Shown here: piece by piece, positions 13,701 through 21,636 of the stretch
Position numbering within the stretch: the stretch's first letter is position 1
How the letters are laid out: every line of letters starts with the position of its first letter
Made by a program: the position numbers and the translations under genes
IMG/VR virus record: IMGVR_UViG_3300047655_000011
Span: 1-52,084 of that record
DNA from: a virus
DNA length: 52,084 nt
Direction: 5' to 3' (one strand)
Notes under the pieces: model-generated
What the model was told of the DNA's origin: nothing
What the model saw: only the letters and a program-made list of their open reading frames with translations
Databases searched by the model: none

Positions 13701-16109
13701 ATGTCGATACAAATATGGTCGTTTAGATCGAACAGCTATAAAGTGCTGGGTTGCCTATCGCCAGTTTTGAAGAATGCTATGGACGTGCCGGTTAAGGTGA
13801 CGACTGGCGGCTTGGTGTTGCCCGATACGAAGTTGATCCTGGCTTTGGGGAATGAGTCGGCAGCTTTTCTCGCAGGGGAATCCATTATCCCCAAGAACAG
13901 AACGGTTCACGCTCTCAGGGGCTTACAGTTCGCCTATAAAGACGTGCCTGTGTTCCTTTCCTATTCTCCCGATGTTGGAGAAATCAACCACAAGTGGGAA
14001 GTAGACCTGCTAACTGATACTGCCCAGATGATACGGCTGTACAAGACAGGTTCGTTGAAGCCCAAGTATGGTGAGTATCGCTGGGTGGAAGACTTCTCGG
14101 ATGTGATTGCTGGTGTAGAGGCAAAGTTTGCTGCCACTGGAATTCCCGTTGATGTCGCCCATGACAAAGAGACCAGAGGACTCGATCCCTGGTTTAAGCC
14201 GACCATGTACCTGCCGGGTGGCTACATTATTTGCAATCAGTTTGCCTGGGAGAAGGGAAAGTGTGATTGCACTCACTGGGAGAATGAAGAAGTAGAGCGC
14301 GAGAAGCTGAAAAAGGGTTCCCTTTTTAGGGAGCAACAAGAGTGGCTCCTGAATACGCCGAAGATCAGTCTAAGAGGGGCTAATCTGAAGTATGACCTGA
14401 TCTGGGAATATGTGAGGTCTGGATTAGAGTGTACGAACTTCAAGTTCGACACCACGCTGGTTGGCTGCCTGCTTGATGAGGACAGGACCAACAGCCTTGA
14501 TGTGCATACCAAGATTTATGTGCCAGAACTTGGCGGCTACAGTGATGAGTTCGATGCTGCACAAGATAAGGCCAGATTTGACCTGATACCAAAGCAGACC
14601 CTGATACCCTACACCGGAGGAGACGGGGATGCTACGTTGCAGGTGGCCACTGTACTGAAGAAGGAGTTGCTTGCAGACCCGAAGTTGGCGGCCTTTTATG
14701 TGAATGTGCTGCACCCAGGCTGCCGAGCGTTTGAGAAGATTGAGCGTGGCGGTGTTCTAGTGGACCTGCCAAGAACGCTTGAGTTACAGAAGAAGATGGA
14801 TGCTCATCTGGATGGCCTGTTACAGAAGGCCAAGATGATTGTTGGCGGAAGGATTGTAGCCAAGCACTTCGATAATAGCAAGCGTGGCGATCTGAATCTG
14901 ACGAAGCCTTCGATGCTGGTTGATTTCCTGTTTAGTCCTATGGGCCTGAACTTGAAGCCGAGAGCGTTTACTCCGAAGCCTAAGAAGGATGGCACGAAGG
15001 TTCCGAGCACTGCGATGGATAACCTGCTTGAGTTTGAAGACAACGAGGATGCCGCGCCATTCATTGAACTGTTGAAGGACTACTCTAAGACCCAAAAGGC
15101 CAGGGTGACCTATATTGGGGAGCTTGGAGAGTCTGGCTTCTTGCAGTATTTGAGGTCAGATGGCCGATACCACCCAGTGTATTGGCTGTTTACTGGAGAT
15201 GCAGACGAAGATGAGGGCGGAACTGTTACTGGTAGGCTGAGTTGTAAGTGTCCTGCGTTTCAAACGGTGCCAAAGCACCATCCGTGGGCGGAAGAGATTC
15301 GCAAGTGCTTTATAGCACCCCCAGGAATGTTACTAATGGAGCGTGATTACTCGCAGGGAGAACTGAAGATCGTTGCCTGTATTGCCGGTTGCAAGAGTAT
15401 GTTGGAGATTTACGCGGCTGGCAAAGATTTGCATGTTGACACTGCTGCTTTCGTTTCAGGTATGACCTATGACCAGTTGGCTGCTTTAGAGGCTACAGAT
15501 AAGTATTTGTTTGAGGAGACCAGGCAGAAGGGTAAGGCTGGGAATTTCGGACTTGTGTACGGTATGAGTGCTTGCGGCAATGATGGCAAGGGCGGCTTTG
15601 TTGCCTACGCCAAGAAGACCTACCGCGTGATTATGGCCCCCGCAGACGCTGAGAAGTTTCGTGCGGGGTTCTTTGCGCAGAAGCCAGAGTTGGTCGCCTA
15701 TCACAAGGAGTACAAGGCATTTGCTCATGCTAACGGCTATGTAAGAACACCCATGGGGCGCATACGCCATCTGTGGCTGATTAACTCGCCTTTGAGAGAG
15801 ATTGCTTCCAAGGCTGAGAGGCAGGCCGTAAATTCGCCTGTTCAGGGTGCCCTGTCGGATATGATGATTTGGTCTCTGGCTCTGGAAGATGCCGCAGGTT
15901 ACACAAAGGAGTGCCCTGGTTTTGGTGTGGTACATGACGCGGGCTACAACTACGTGCCGGAAGATAATGCTGCGATGTGGGGTAAGAAGCACAAGGAAAT
16001 CATGCAGAATCTTCCGTTTGAGAGGGTTGGCTGGCACCCCCAGTTGCAGTTTACCGCTGATGTAAAGGTTGGGCCGAACATGGGCGAGCTTTCAAAGTTG
16101 AAGTGTTAA
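13701..16109 (+). CDS. polA: Family A DNA polymerase with 3'-5' exonuclease
   Basis: 802 residues from ATG 13701; TTG 13686 is in frame but lacks a better ribosome site, and the start is uncertain. The exonuclease domain shows DKETRGLDP (D-x-E) and NLKYDLIWE (the N-x-x-x-D motif). The polymerase domain shows motif A as DYSQGELK, motif B as KAGNFGLVYG, then MGRIRHLWLINSP and ERQAVNSPVQGALSD, and motif C as VVHDAGY. The usual HDE of motif C is HDA here; the metal-binding Asp is kept but the next Glu is lost. Length and order fit a complete replicative phage polymerase without a 5' nuclease. It follows a palindromic site and the tmRNA terminator. Confidence 0.93.
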   Translation: MSIQIWSFRSNSYKVLGCLSPVLKNAMDVPVKVTTGGLVLPDTKLILALGNESAAFLAGESIIPKNRTVHALRGLQFAYKDVPVFLSYSPDVGEINHKWEVDLLTDTAQMIRLYKTGSLKPKYGEYRWVEDFSDVIAGVEAKFAATGIPVDVAHDKETRGLDPWFKPTMYLPGGYIICNQFAWEKGKCDCTHWENEEVEREKLKKGSLFREQQEWLLNTPKISLRGANLKYDLIWEYVRSGLECTNFKFDTTLVGCLLDEDRTNSLDVHTKIYVPELGGYSDEFDAAQDKARFDLIPKQTLIPYTGGDGDATLQVATVLKKELLADPKLAAFYVNVLHPGCRAFEKIERGGVLVDLPRTLELQKKMDAHLDGLLQKAKMIVGGRIVAKHFDNSKRGDLNLTKPSMLVDFLFSPMGLNLKPRAFTPKPKKDGTKVPSTAMDNLLEFEDNEDAAPFIELLKDYSKTQKARVTYIGELGESGFLQYLRSDGRYHPVYWLFTGDADEDEGGTVTGRLSCKCPAFQTVPKHHPWAEEIRKCFIAPPGMLLMERDYSQGELKIVACIAGCKSMLEIYAAGKDLHVDTAAFVSGMTYDQLAALEATDKYLFEETRQKGKAGNFGLVYGMSACGNDGKGGFVAYAKKTYRVIMAPADAEKFRAGFFAQKPELVAYHKEYKAFAHANGYVRTPMGRIRHLWLINSPLREIASKAERQAVNSPVQGALSDMMIWSLALEDAAGYTKECPGFGVVHDAGYNYVPEDNAAMWGKKHKEIMQNLPFERVGWHPQLQFTADVKVGPNMGELSKLKC

Positions 16110-16112
16110 TTT

Positions 16113-16126
16113 TGCAATCAATTGCA
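16113..16126 (+). repeat. 14-bp palindromic repeat, site 8 (perfect), 8 bp upstream of P6
   Basis: TGCAATCAATTGCA with flanking T and A, three bases after the polymerase stop. It is 8 bp from the -35 box of P6. Confidence 0.93.
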
Positions 16127-16134
16127 AATAATAC

Positions 16135-16162
16135 TTGACAAATTAAGTATTTGTGTTACGCT
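16135..16162 (+). promoter_or_regulatory. Promoter P6
   Basis: TTGACA 16135-16140, 16-bp spacer, TACGCT 16157-16162. The leader CTCAATGGAGTGAG is at 16183-16196, before the ATG at 16199. The core from TTGACA to TACGCT is identical to that of P9. Confidence 0.9.
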
Positions 16163-16198
16163 TAATTCGTAATCAAATAAGCCTCAATGGAGTGAGCC

Positions 16199-16444
16199 AT
16201 GATTGCTAATCTTTGGTTCTTCGATGCCAGCAAAAACAGCGACAAAACCTACGATGTCTGCCTGGACCAGGTGCAAGGCACATATTGCGTGTACGCCCTG
16301 TTCGGCAGGCGCGGTGCAAGGCATCAGTCACTGTTTCAGATTTACAGCGGAAACGATCAGGTGCAGGCTGTTCGTGCCTACGACAAGAAGTTGAACGAGC
16401 AGCTTCGCCAGGGCTACAAAGTTTGCACGCCCGTAGCGGCGTAG
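16199..16444 (+). CDS. WGR-domain-like small protein
   Basis: 81 residues from ATG 16199, directly behind the conserved leader. The pattern KTYDVCLDQVQGTYCVYALF, then GRRGARHQS, then a helix AVRAYDKKLNEQLRQGY matches the WGR domain, in which a strand pair leads to WGR-x-G and then a K-x-x-x-GY helix; here FGR replaces WGR. WGR domains occur in PARP-type enzymes and bacterial regulators and bind nucleic acid ends. Standing alone, it may be a small DNA- or RNA-binding accessory of the neighbouring RIIA-like ATPase, 10 bases downstream. Confidence 0.6.
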   Translation: MIANLWFFDASKNSDKTYDVCLDQVQGTYCVYALFGRRGARHQSLFQIYSGNDQVQAVRAYDKKLNEQLRQGYKVCTPVAA

Positions 16445-16454
16445 GAGTGAGAAA

Positions 16455-18623
16455 GTGAAGATTTTCAGTAAAGGGCAAATGGTTGACGTGTCTGATGCCG
16501 AGACAGAAGAGTATGTCTGCAAGATGACTACCTCTGCCCTGGCCTTTGACACGATGAGTTCCAGTTTGTATGCTGACCGAGTATCCGCCATCATCCGTGA
16601 GTTGTCATGCAATGCCTATGACTCTCACGTAGCTGCTGGCTGCAAAGACAGGCCGTTTGACATTCACCTGCCAACTGAAGATGAGCCGTGGTTTATGGTG
16701 CGAGATTATGGCACCGCCCTTCAGGATGAAGCCGTGTTTGATCTGTTTTTCGATTTCTTCAGTAGCAACAAACAGAAGACGAACAAGCAGATAGGCGGCT
16801 TTGGTATTGGCAGTAAGTCGCCTTTCTCCTATGTACGGGAGCACAAACGCGAGTTTTTTGTGATCGTCAGGATGTGCGGCGAGAAGCGCACCTATAAGGC
16901 GTACATCAATCAGGATGGGTTGCCTGCGGCGGTGAGAGAAAGCACGGAGCCCACTGATGAAGAGACGGGCATTGAGGTAAGGTTCGATGTCCAGGAGAAA
17001 GACAATTGGGAGTTCCGAGTCAAGGCAGAGCGAGTACTTGAGTTCTTTGAGCCTTTGCCCAACATAAATTTTGGGATAGACGTTGACCACGCCAACTACA
17101 AGTTGGAGGGAAAACGCTGGAAATTGCGCGGCAACCACGGGTACAACAGACCGCGAGTTATCATGGGAATGGTGCCCTACAAGGTAGAGGGCTTGAAGGA
17201 ACTGGAACTTACGGAAGAAGAGCAGATGGTGCTAAGTATGCCTTTAGACATCTTCGTTCCGATTGGCACCGTATCACCGGCAGCAACCAGAGAGTCCCTG
17301 ACGAATGACAAGAGCACTGTCGAGAAGTTGCGCAGTCTGATGTTCGACATTTATGGGGAGATGGAAGAGTCGATTGCCGAGAAGTTGGGCGATTATGAGA
17401 GTGGCTGGGCGAAGCTGAAGTACCTTCGTAGTTTCAGTAATTCACCCTTGGCTCCGTTTGTTACTAAGCTCAAAGAGAAGGTGGTGCAAGACCAGAGCGT
17501 GTTCTCCCAGCCTACCCTGAAAGCCATAGACTTTCCTGGCTTGATGGTTCGGAGTTACACGAAGAACTACCACAGCACGTCCTCGACGGACCTAATGAAA
17601 GATGGTTCCGGCAGCATTATGCTGAATGATGACTATGGGCTGCTGTCCAACTCTGATATAGAGTTCATGTTTATTGACCGACCTGTGGGAGGGGATACCC
17701 AAGCCAGGGAGTACATAAAGTCGTGGGGTTATGGGAGTGGCAAGCAGCTTGTGGCCTTATTCCCTTCGACTGCGGCAAAAATAGCCTTTAGCATGGAGGC
17801 TTTCTTGGCAGAGGCGGTGAAGTTTATCAATGCTCTGGGTGGTCCGAGCTATATCTTGCTGTCGAGTCTGCCGCAGCCTGAGAAGCCGGTGGTTGTGAAG
17901 GGACCGCCAGTGAGGTCTGTTGTGTACACTTGGGCAGGGAGTTCGTTCACGAGTTGTTGGGACCGTACCACTACGCCAGTGCCCACAGAAGGCGTGCAGT
18001 TTTATGTGAGGACGATGTATGGTAAGCCCATAGACCTGAAGGACAGCCTGGATAGCCATGACCTCAAGAAATGGCTGATTATCGTGAGAGGTATGCCCTT
18101 CACTGACTTCAGCGAGTCAGATAGTTTGTACTCGTTTGTGCCTTCCCAGAAGATTCCTTCAGGTGCAAAGTGGGTAGATTTGGTGGCCCATGTGATTGAA
18201 CGTGCCATTGATTGGGCGAAGGAGAATCCTCAGAAGCGCATCTCGAACCTAAATGTTCTGGAGAACTGCTGCAACCTTCAAACTTTGAGACAGTATGTTC
18301 ATGAGATGGGGCTGTCTTCTTTGTACAGGGAGGCGTGCGAATTTCTAAGGGAAGCAGAGAAAGAAACGTTTGAGGATCATGGCATAGGTACTGTGTTCGC
18401 TTGGCTGAAAGATGATGCGCCGAGCACTGAGTACCAGAAAACGATAACTTCTGATGAGGCTGTCGTGAAGTGTATTGCCAAGAAGGTGATGGAACGCTAC
18501 CCGCTGGTTGTCAGCAATAATTGGGCAGACATCAAGTTGTCTATGTTCTATATCAACAGCATTGATGAACGGGTTGAAAGAGAGGTTGTAGAAGGTAGTT
18601 GGCTCATAGGAGAAGCAAAATAA
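16455..18623 (+). CDS. rIIA: RIIA-like GHKL ATPase
   Basis: 722 residues from GTG 16455, with AGGAGTGAG just upstream. The N-terminus has the GHKL ATP-binding motifs: IRELSCNAYDSH (E49, N53, D56), VRDYGTAL and GGFGIGSKSPF (about 114-124). This layout, with a long unconserved C-terminal half, is that of T4 RIIA-like proteins, which protect the phage from exclusion by a resident prophage and affect lysis timing. T4 RIIA works with RIIB; no RIIB-like gene is seen nearby. It is co-transcribed with the WGR protein from P6. The exact partner and role here are unknown. Confidence 0.78.
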   Translation: MKIFSKGQMVDVSDAETEEYVCKMTTSALAFDTMSSSLYADRVSAIIRELSCNAYDSHVAAGCKDRPFDIHLPTEDEPWFMVRDYGTALQDEAVFDLFFDFFSSNKQKTNKQIGGFGIGSKSPFSYVREHKREFFVIVRMCGEKRTYKAYINQDGLPAAVRESTEPTDEETGIEVRFDVQEKDNWEFRVKAERVLEFFEPLPNINFGIDVDHANYKLEGKRWKLRGNHGYNRPRVIMGMVPYKVEGLKELELTEEEQMVLSMPLDIFVPIGTVSPAATRESLTNDKSTVEKLRSLMFDIYGEMEESIAEKLGDYESGWAKLKYLRSFSNSPLAPFVTKLKEKVVQDQSVFSQPTLKAIDFPGLMVRSYTKNYHSTSSTDLMKDGSGSIMLNDDYGLLSNSDIEFMFIDRPVGGDTQAREYIKSWGYGSGKQLVALFPSTAAKIAFSMEAFLAEAVKFINALGGPSYILLSSLPQPEKPVVVKGPPVRSVVYTWAGSSFTSCWDRTTTPVPTEGVQFYVRTMYGKPIDLKDSLDSHDLKKWLIIVRGMPFTDFSESDSLYSFVPSQKIPSGAKWVDLVAHVIERAIDWAKENPQKRISNLNVLENCCNLQTLRQYVHEMGLSSLYREACEFLREAEKETFEDHGIGTVFAWLKDDAPSTEYQKTITSDEAVVKCIAKKVMERYPLVVSNNWADIKLSMFYINSIDERVEREVVEGSWLIGEAK

Positions 18624-18646
18624 ATCGCTGAAGTGTCGCTTTATCC

Positions 18647-18674
18647 TTGACAAACTATGCTATTGTGTCACGCT
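18647..18674 (+). promoter_or_regulatory. Promoter P7
   Basis: TTGACA 18647-18652, 16-bp spacer, CACGCT 18669-18674 (weakest -10 of the set). The leader is a variant, CCCAATGGAGTGGG, before the ATG at 18715. Confidence 0.8.
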
Positions 18675-18714
18675 ATACGTGTAATCAAATTTGGAACCCA
18701 ATGGAGTGGGACAC

Positions 18715-18891
18715 ATGGCAACGGCAACCTCTTTCGCATCATCAATGATGGCAGCGGGCTTCAAAGCTGGCTTGTTTACGGCAACCCGTGTGAAGAAGGA
18801 CGGAACCTTGAAGAACTATCAACGCACCGGAATCTACTGGCCTCGCCTTCGCCGGGGTGAGAGTTGCAGCACCCGGCGTGAAGTTCGCTGA
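18715..18891 (+). CDS. Small basic hypothetical protein
   Basis: 58 residues from ATG 18715, which is preferred to ATG 18691 because it follows the P-type leader. The first half is Ala/Ser/Met-rich (SFASSMMAAGF) and the second half strongly basic (RVKKDGTLK, WPRLRRGE, STRREVR), as in small nucleic-acid-binding or membrane-active peptides. It is followed at once by the structured RNA region. Function unknown. Confidence 0.6.
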   Translation: MATATSFASSMMAAGFKAGLFTATRVKKDGTLKNYQRTGIYWPRLRRGESCSTRREVR

Positions 18892-18892
18892 G

Positions 18893-19136
18893 TTTACCGC
18901 TCCACTTGAGCGGCAGTGAGTGCGGGTACTCGTTACCTGCGATGAGCTAACCTACTGAGAGGTGAGAACATGTGGCGCTAGTTTGAAAGACAACTGAAAG
19001 GCATGAAAGCCCTAGTAGAATCGGATTACAGTGAGGGCATGGACAGATGGTAGCGAGGTGAGGGCACAGCCCGTTTGTAACTGAGCAGGATTCTGAAAGT
19101 GAGCGACCTGGCTGATCCGATTCTACTAGGGCTTTC
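18893..19136 (+). ncRNA. Structured RNA closed by a 22-bp perfect stem, upstream of the portal gene
   Basis: Bases 19005-19026 pair perfectly with 19115-19136 (22 bp, starting GAAAGCCCTAGTAG), enclosing 88 bases. Upstream lie two more hairpins: CCGCTC/GAGCGG at about 18897-18914, and GCGGGTA/TACCTGC at about 18923-18942. There is no coding frame across the region. It is downstream of P7 and directly before the palindromic site and the portal gene. It could be a regulatory RNA, an RNase III processing signal between early and late genes, or a packaging-type RNA. Only the structure is seen. Confidence 0.65.
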
Positions 19137-19139
19137 TTG

Positions 19140-19153
19140 TGCAATTGATTGCA
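19140..19153 (-). repeat. 14-bp palindromic repeat, site 9 (perfect)
   Basis: TGCAATTGATTGCA on the + strand. It begins 3 bases after the 22-bp stem and lies 47 bases before the portal start. Confidence 0.92.
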
Positions 19154-19200
19154 AGAAGATGCTAAGATTAGACATATAGCTTGAAGCACAAGAGGCGAGT

Positions 19201-21102
19201 ATGTCAAAAGCAAAGACCGGGGAAATTGTTCCATCGCTAGGCCCCAAGAACGAGTCAAAGCACTACTTTATACAGAAGACTATCGCCAATGATACCTGGT
19301 TGGTGAAGGCTCAGTCCTCCATTGAGTTGGAAGACGAATGGGCGAGTTTGTACTATACCGCCCAGAACCAGTCGAACATCTTCCTGATGCCCCCGTTCGA
19401 TCCCGAAGTGCTGTTGTCTCTGGTGATTACGAACAACGTGCTGAGTCAGTGCATAGAAACCATGGAAGTAAATGTAGATGGCACCAGTCACACGTTTGTG
19501 CCCTACGACGAAGACACGGACATTGACCCCGCAGAAGAGAAGCGGGCGAGGCAGTTATTCGAGGAGCCGTGCCCTGGTGAGAACATGGTCGCCATCAGGC
19601 GCAAGTTGCGCAAGGAGTTAGAGGCTGTTGGCTATGGCTATCTGGAAGTTCTGCGGAACTTGGCCGGTGAGGTGGTTGGCTTCAGGAACATCAACACGCA
19701 TAATGTACGCATGGTGAAGCTCGATGAGCCTGTCATGGTGTCAAAAACGGTGATGCGTGACGACGAAGAAGTTGAGTTGAGTATGTGGGTACGAGAGCGT
19801 CGGTTCGCCCAGCGTGTAGCGTTGAAAACCCTTGTTTATTACAGAGAGTTTGGCGCGACACGCAACGTAGACAGAAACAATGGTAAGTGGGAGACGAAGA
19901 ACCAGCCTATTGAGTTGCAGAATCAGGGGACTGAACTACTGGTGTTCGGTGTGCATCCCGACATAAAAACGCCCTATTACCTGCCCCGGTGGATCAACGA
20001 GATGCCCTCTGTAGTTGGAAACAGAAAAGCCGAAGAGATGAATCTCGAATTTCTTGACTCTGGTGGAATGCCGCCAGCGATCATCTTTGTGCAAGGCGGA
20101 ACCTTGGCAAAAGATACGACTGAGCAACTGAAAATGTACCTGTCCGGCCAAAACAAGAATAAGTACCGGGCGGTGATCGTTGAAGCCCAGTCTTCCAGTG
20201 GGTCGTTAGATGCCGCAGGCAACGTCAAGGTGACGGTGGAGAGGTTTGGTGCGGAGCGTGCGCAAGATGCCATGTTCCTGAAGTATGACGAGAGAACCGA
20301 AGATCATGTGCGCGTTGGTTTCAGGCTGCCGCCGTTGTTCCTTGGCAGGCCGAATGACTACAACTTCGCAACGGCGCAGACTGCTTACCTGGTAGCTGAA
20401 GCCCAGGTGTTTGGGCCTGAGAGAGACGCTTTTGATGCAAGAATCAACTCGACTATCATGAAGGAGCTTGGCTACAAGACGATCAAGTTCCAGTCGAAGC
20501 CGATTACACTGAAGGACATGCAGAGCACGCTGACAGCTTTGGGCGTTGCCAAGGATTTGGCGACAAGAGAGAGTTTGCTGGAGACGATCAACAAGCTGAC
20601 TGGCCTGAACCTTGAGCTTGCACCTGCTCCACAGCCTGACAGCGTGGCAGGGCAGTATGCTCCTGTGGACGCTTCAGGTAACCCGATTCCTCCTACGCAG
20701 ACTCAGGGAGGGCGGCCTATACCGCTAGGCCCAGATCAACTAGCCCAGCAGAATCCACCGCAGCCACCGCCAGCAAGAGGTGGTGTGCAGAAGCCTGCAT
20801 TCCAACAAGGGCCGCCACAGGCAGCGTTGCCAACTCCGCAGCCCATAGTTAAACCGGCTGTGGTAGGACCAGGAGCGCCAAAGAAGAAGACGGCCATTGA
20901 ACTGATCGACCTGGCACAAGAGTATGTGCTGGCCAAAGGTCTTGTGCAGAAGAGTGAGGCTGATCCTAAGAAAGCCGAAGTTCTGAAGCAGGAGATCATG
21001 GAATTGAATGAGAAAGATCGACAGGCGCTGAACAGCCTTATTGCCACGTACACCTATGGTGCCACGAGCGAGAACCTGTCTGTTTTGGCTGGGAGGTTGT
21101 AA
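19201..21102 (+). CDS. Phage portal protein (PBSX type)
   Basis: 633 residues from ATG 19201. The core matches PBSX-family portals: an early LPPFDPEVL-like segment (MPPFDPEVL), then YLPRWINEMPSVVGNRKAEE, LEFLDSGGMPPAIIFVQGG, RLPPLFLG and FATAQTAYLVAE. The portal forms the dodecameric ring at the capsid vertex through which DNA is packaged and ejected. The C-terminal 150 residues are rich in Pro, Gln and Ala and then helical, an extension with no clear role. It starts the structural cluster and overlaps the next gene by one base (TAATG). No terminase gene is present beside it. Confidence 0.9.
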   Translation: MSKAKTGEIVPSLGPKNESKHYFIQKTIANDTWLVKAQSSIELEDEWASLYYTAQNQSNIFLMPPFDPEVLLSLVITNNVLSQCIETMEVNVDGTSHTFVPYDEDTDIDPAEEKRARQLFEEPCPGENMVAIRRKLRKELEAVGYGYLEVLRNLAGEVVGFRNINTHNVRMVKLDEPVMVSKTVMRDDEEVELSMWVRERRFAQRVALKTLVYYREFGATRNVDRNNGKWETKNQPIELQNQGTELLVFGVHPDIKTPYYLPRWINEMPSVVGNRKAEEMNLEFLDSGGMPPAIIFVQGGTLAKDTTEQLKMYLSGQNKNKYRAVIVEAQSSSGSLDAAGNVKVTVERFGAERAQDAMFLKYDERTEDHVRVGFRLPPLFLGRPNDYNFATAQTAYLVAEAQVFGPERDAFDARINSTIMKELGYKTIKFQSKPITLKDMQSTLTALGVAKDLATRESLLETINKLTGLNLELAPAPQPDSVAGQYAPVDASGNPIPPTQTQGGRPIPLGPDQLAQQNPPQPPPARGGVQKPAFQQGPPQAALPTPQPIVKPAVVGPGAPKKKTAIELIDLAQEYVLAKGLVQKSEADPKKAEVLKQEIMELNEKDRQALNSLIATYTYGATSENLSVLAGRL

Positions 21103-21590
21103 TGTACGCAGAAGTGCTGAAGAACAACCCGAATCATGACCCGTCCACAGGTGAGTTTACGTCTGCTGGTTCTGTAGGAGACCATCCTAAGAACTGGATT
21201 AAGCCAGACTCGACTAAGAAAGAAATTGGCGACAAAGTAAATGCTGCTGTTGCATCAACTGGTTTGGATTTCGGTAAGAACAAGAAGGAAGGCAGTGCCG
21301 AGGTTTGGGGCCATAAAGTAGAAGTGAAGGTGAATGAGGCTGGCGAAAAGACGGTGCATGTGAACGGCCATGAAGCAGGTCAGAGTTATGACAACCCTAA
21401 AGGAAAGTTGACGCGGGAGTTGTATGGCATTGCCTATGGTGCCCAGAGAGAAGCTAGACCTGCTACAGATTTACAGGCTTCCATTGCCGAGGACTATTTC
21501 AAGTCTAATGCCAAGTCTGGCAACCCAAGCATGAAAGCAGACTTTGCCTCGATTCTGAAGACAGGTGGTTTTGCAATTGATTGCAAATAA
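21102..21590 (+). CDS. Hypothetical protein downstream of portal
   Basis: 162 residues; ATG 21102 overlaps the portal stop. It contains NPNHDPSTGEFTSAG near the N-terminus, a motif common in phage head-associated proteins, and a small beta segment EVWGHKVEVKVNEAGEKTV. The last codons are made of a palindromic repeat (21572-21585 encodes AIDC of FAIDCK). Likely a minor head or packaging accessory; no function is known to me. Confidence 0.65.
   Translation: MYAEVLKNNPNHDPSTGEFTSAGSVGDHPKNWIKPDSTKKEIGDKVNAAVASTGLDFGKNKKEGSAEVWGHKVEVKVNEAGEKTVHVNGHEAGQSYDNPKGKLTRELYGIAYGAQREARPATDLQASIAEDYFKSNAKSGNPSMKADFASILKTGGFAIDCK
21572..21585 (-). repeat. 14-bp palindromic repeat, site 10 (perfect), 8 bp upstream of P8
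   Basis: TGCAATTGATTGCA, overlapping the end of the 21102-21590 gene. It is 8 bp from the -35 box of P8. Confidence 0.93.
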
Positions 21591-21593
21591 CTC

Positions 21594-21621
21594 TTGACAA
21601 ACCGTGCATTTGTGCTACGCT
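21594..21621 (+). promoter_or_regulatory. Promoter P8
   Basis: TTGACA 21594-21599, 16-bp spacer ending TTGTGC, TACGCT 21616-21621. The ATG at 21637 is only 15 bases past the -10, so the transcript would have about a 9-base leader with no ribosome site. P8 is the only member of this class inside the head cluster. Confidence 0.87.
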
Positions 21622-21636
21622 TAAAGTATCAAATTT

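Noticed and set aside
14231-14246. Repeat-like TTGCAATCAGTTTGCC in the polymerase gene
   Set aside because: It has an extra base and a second mismatch, so the two half-sites are out of register; not counted as a site.
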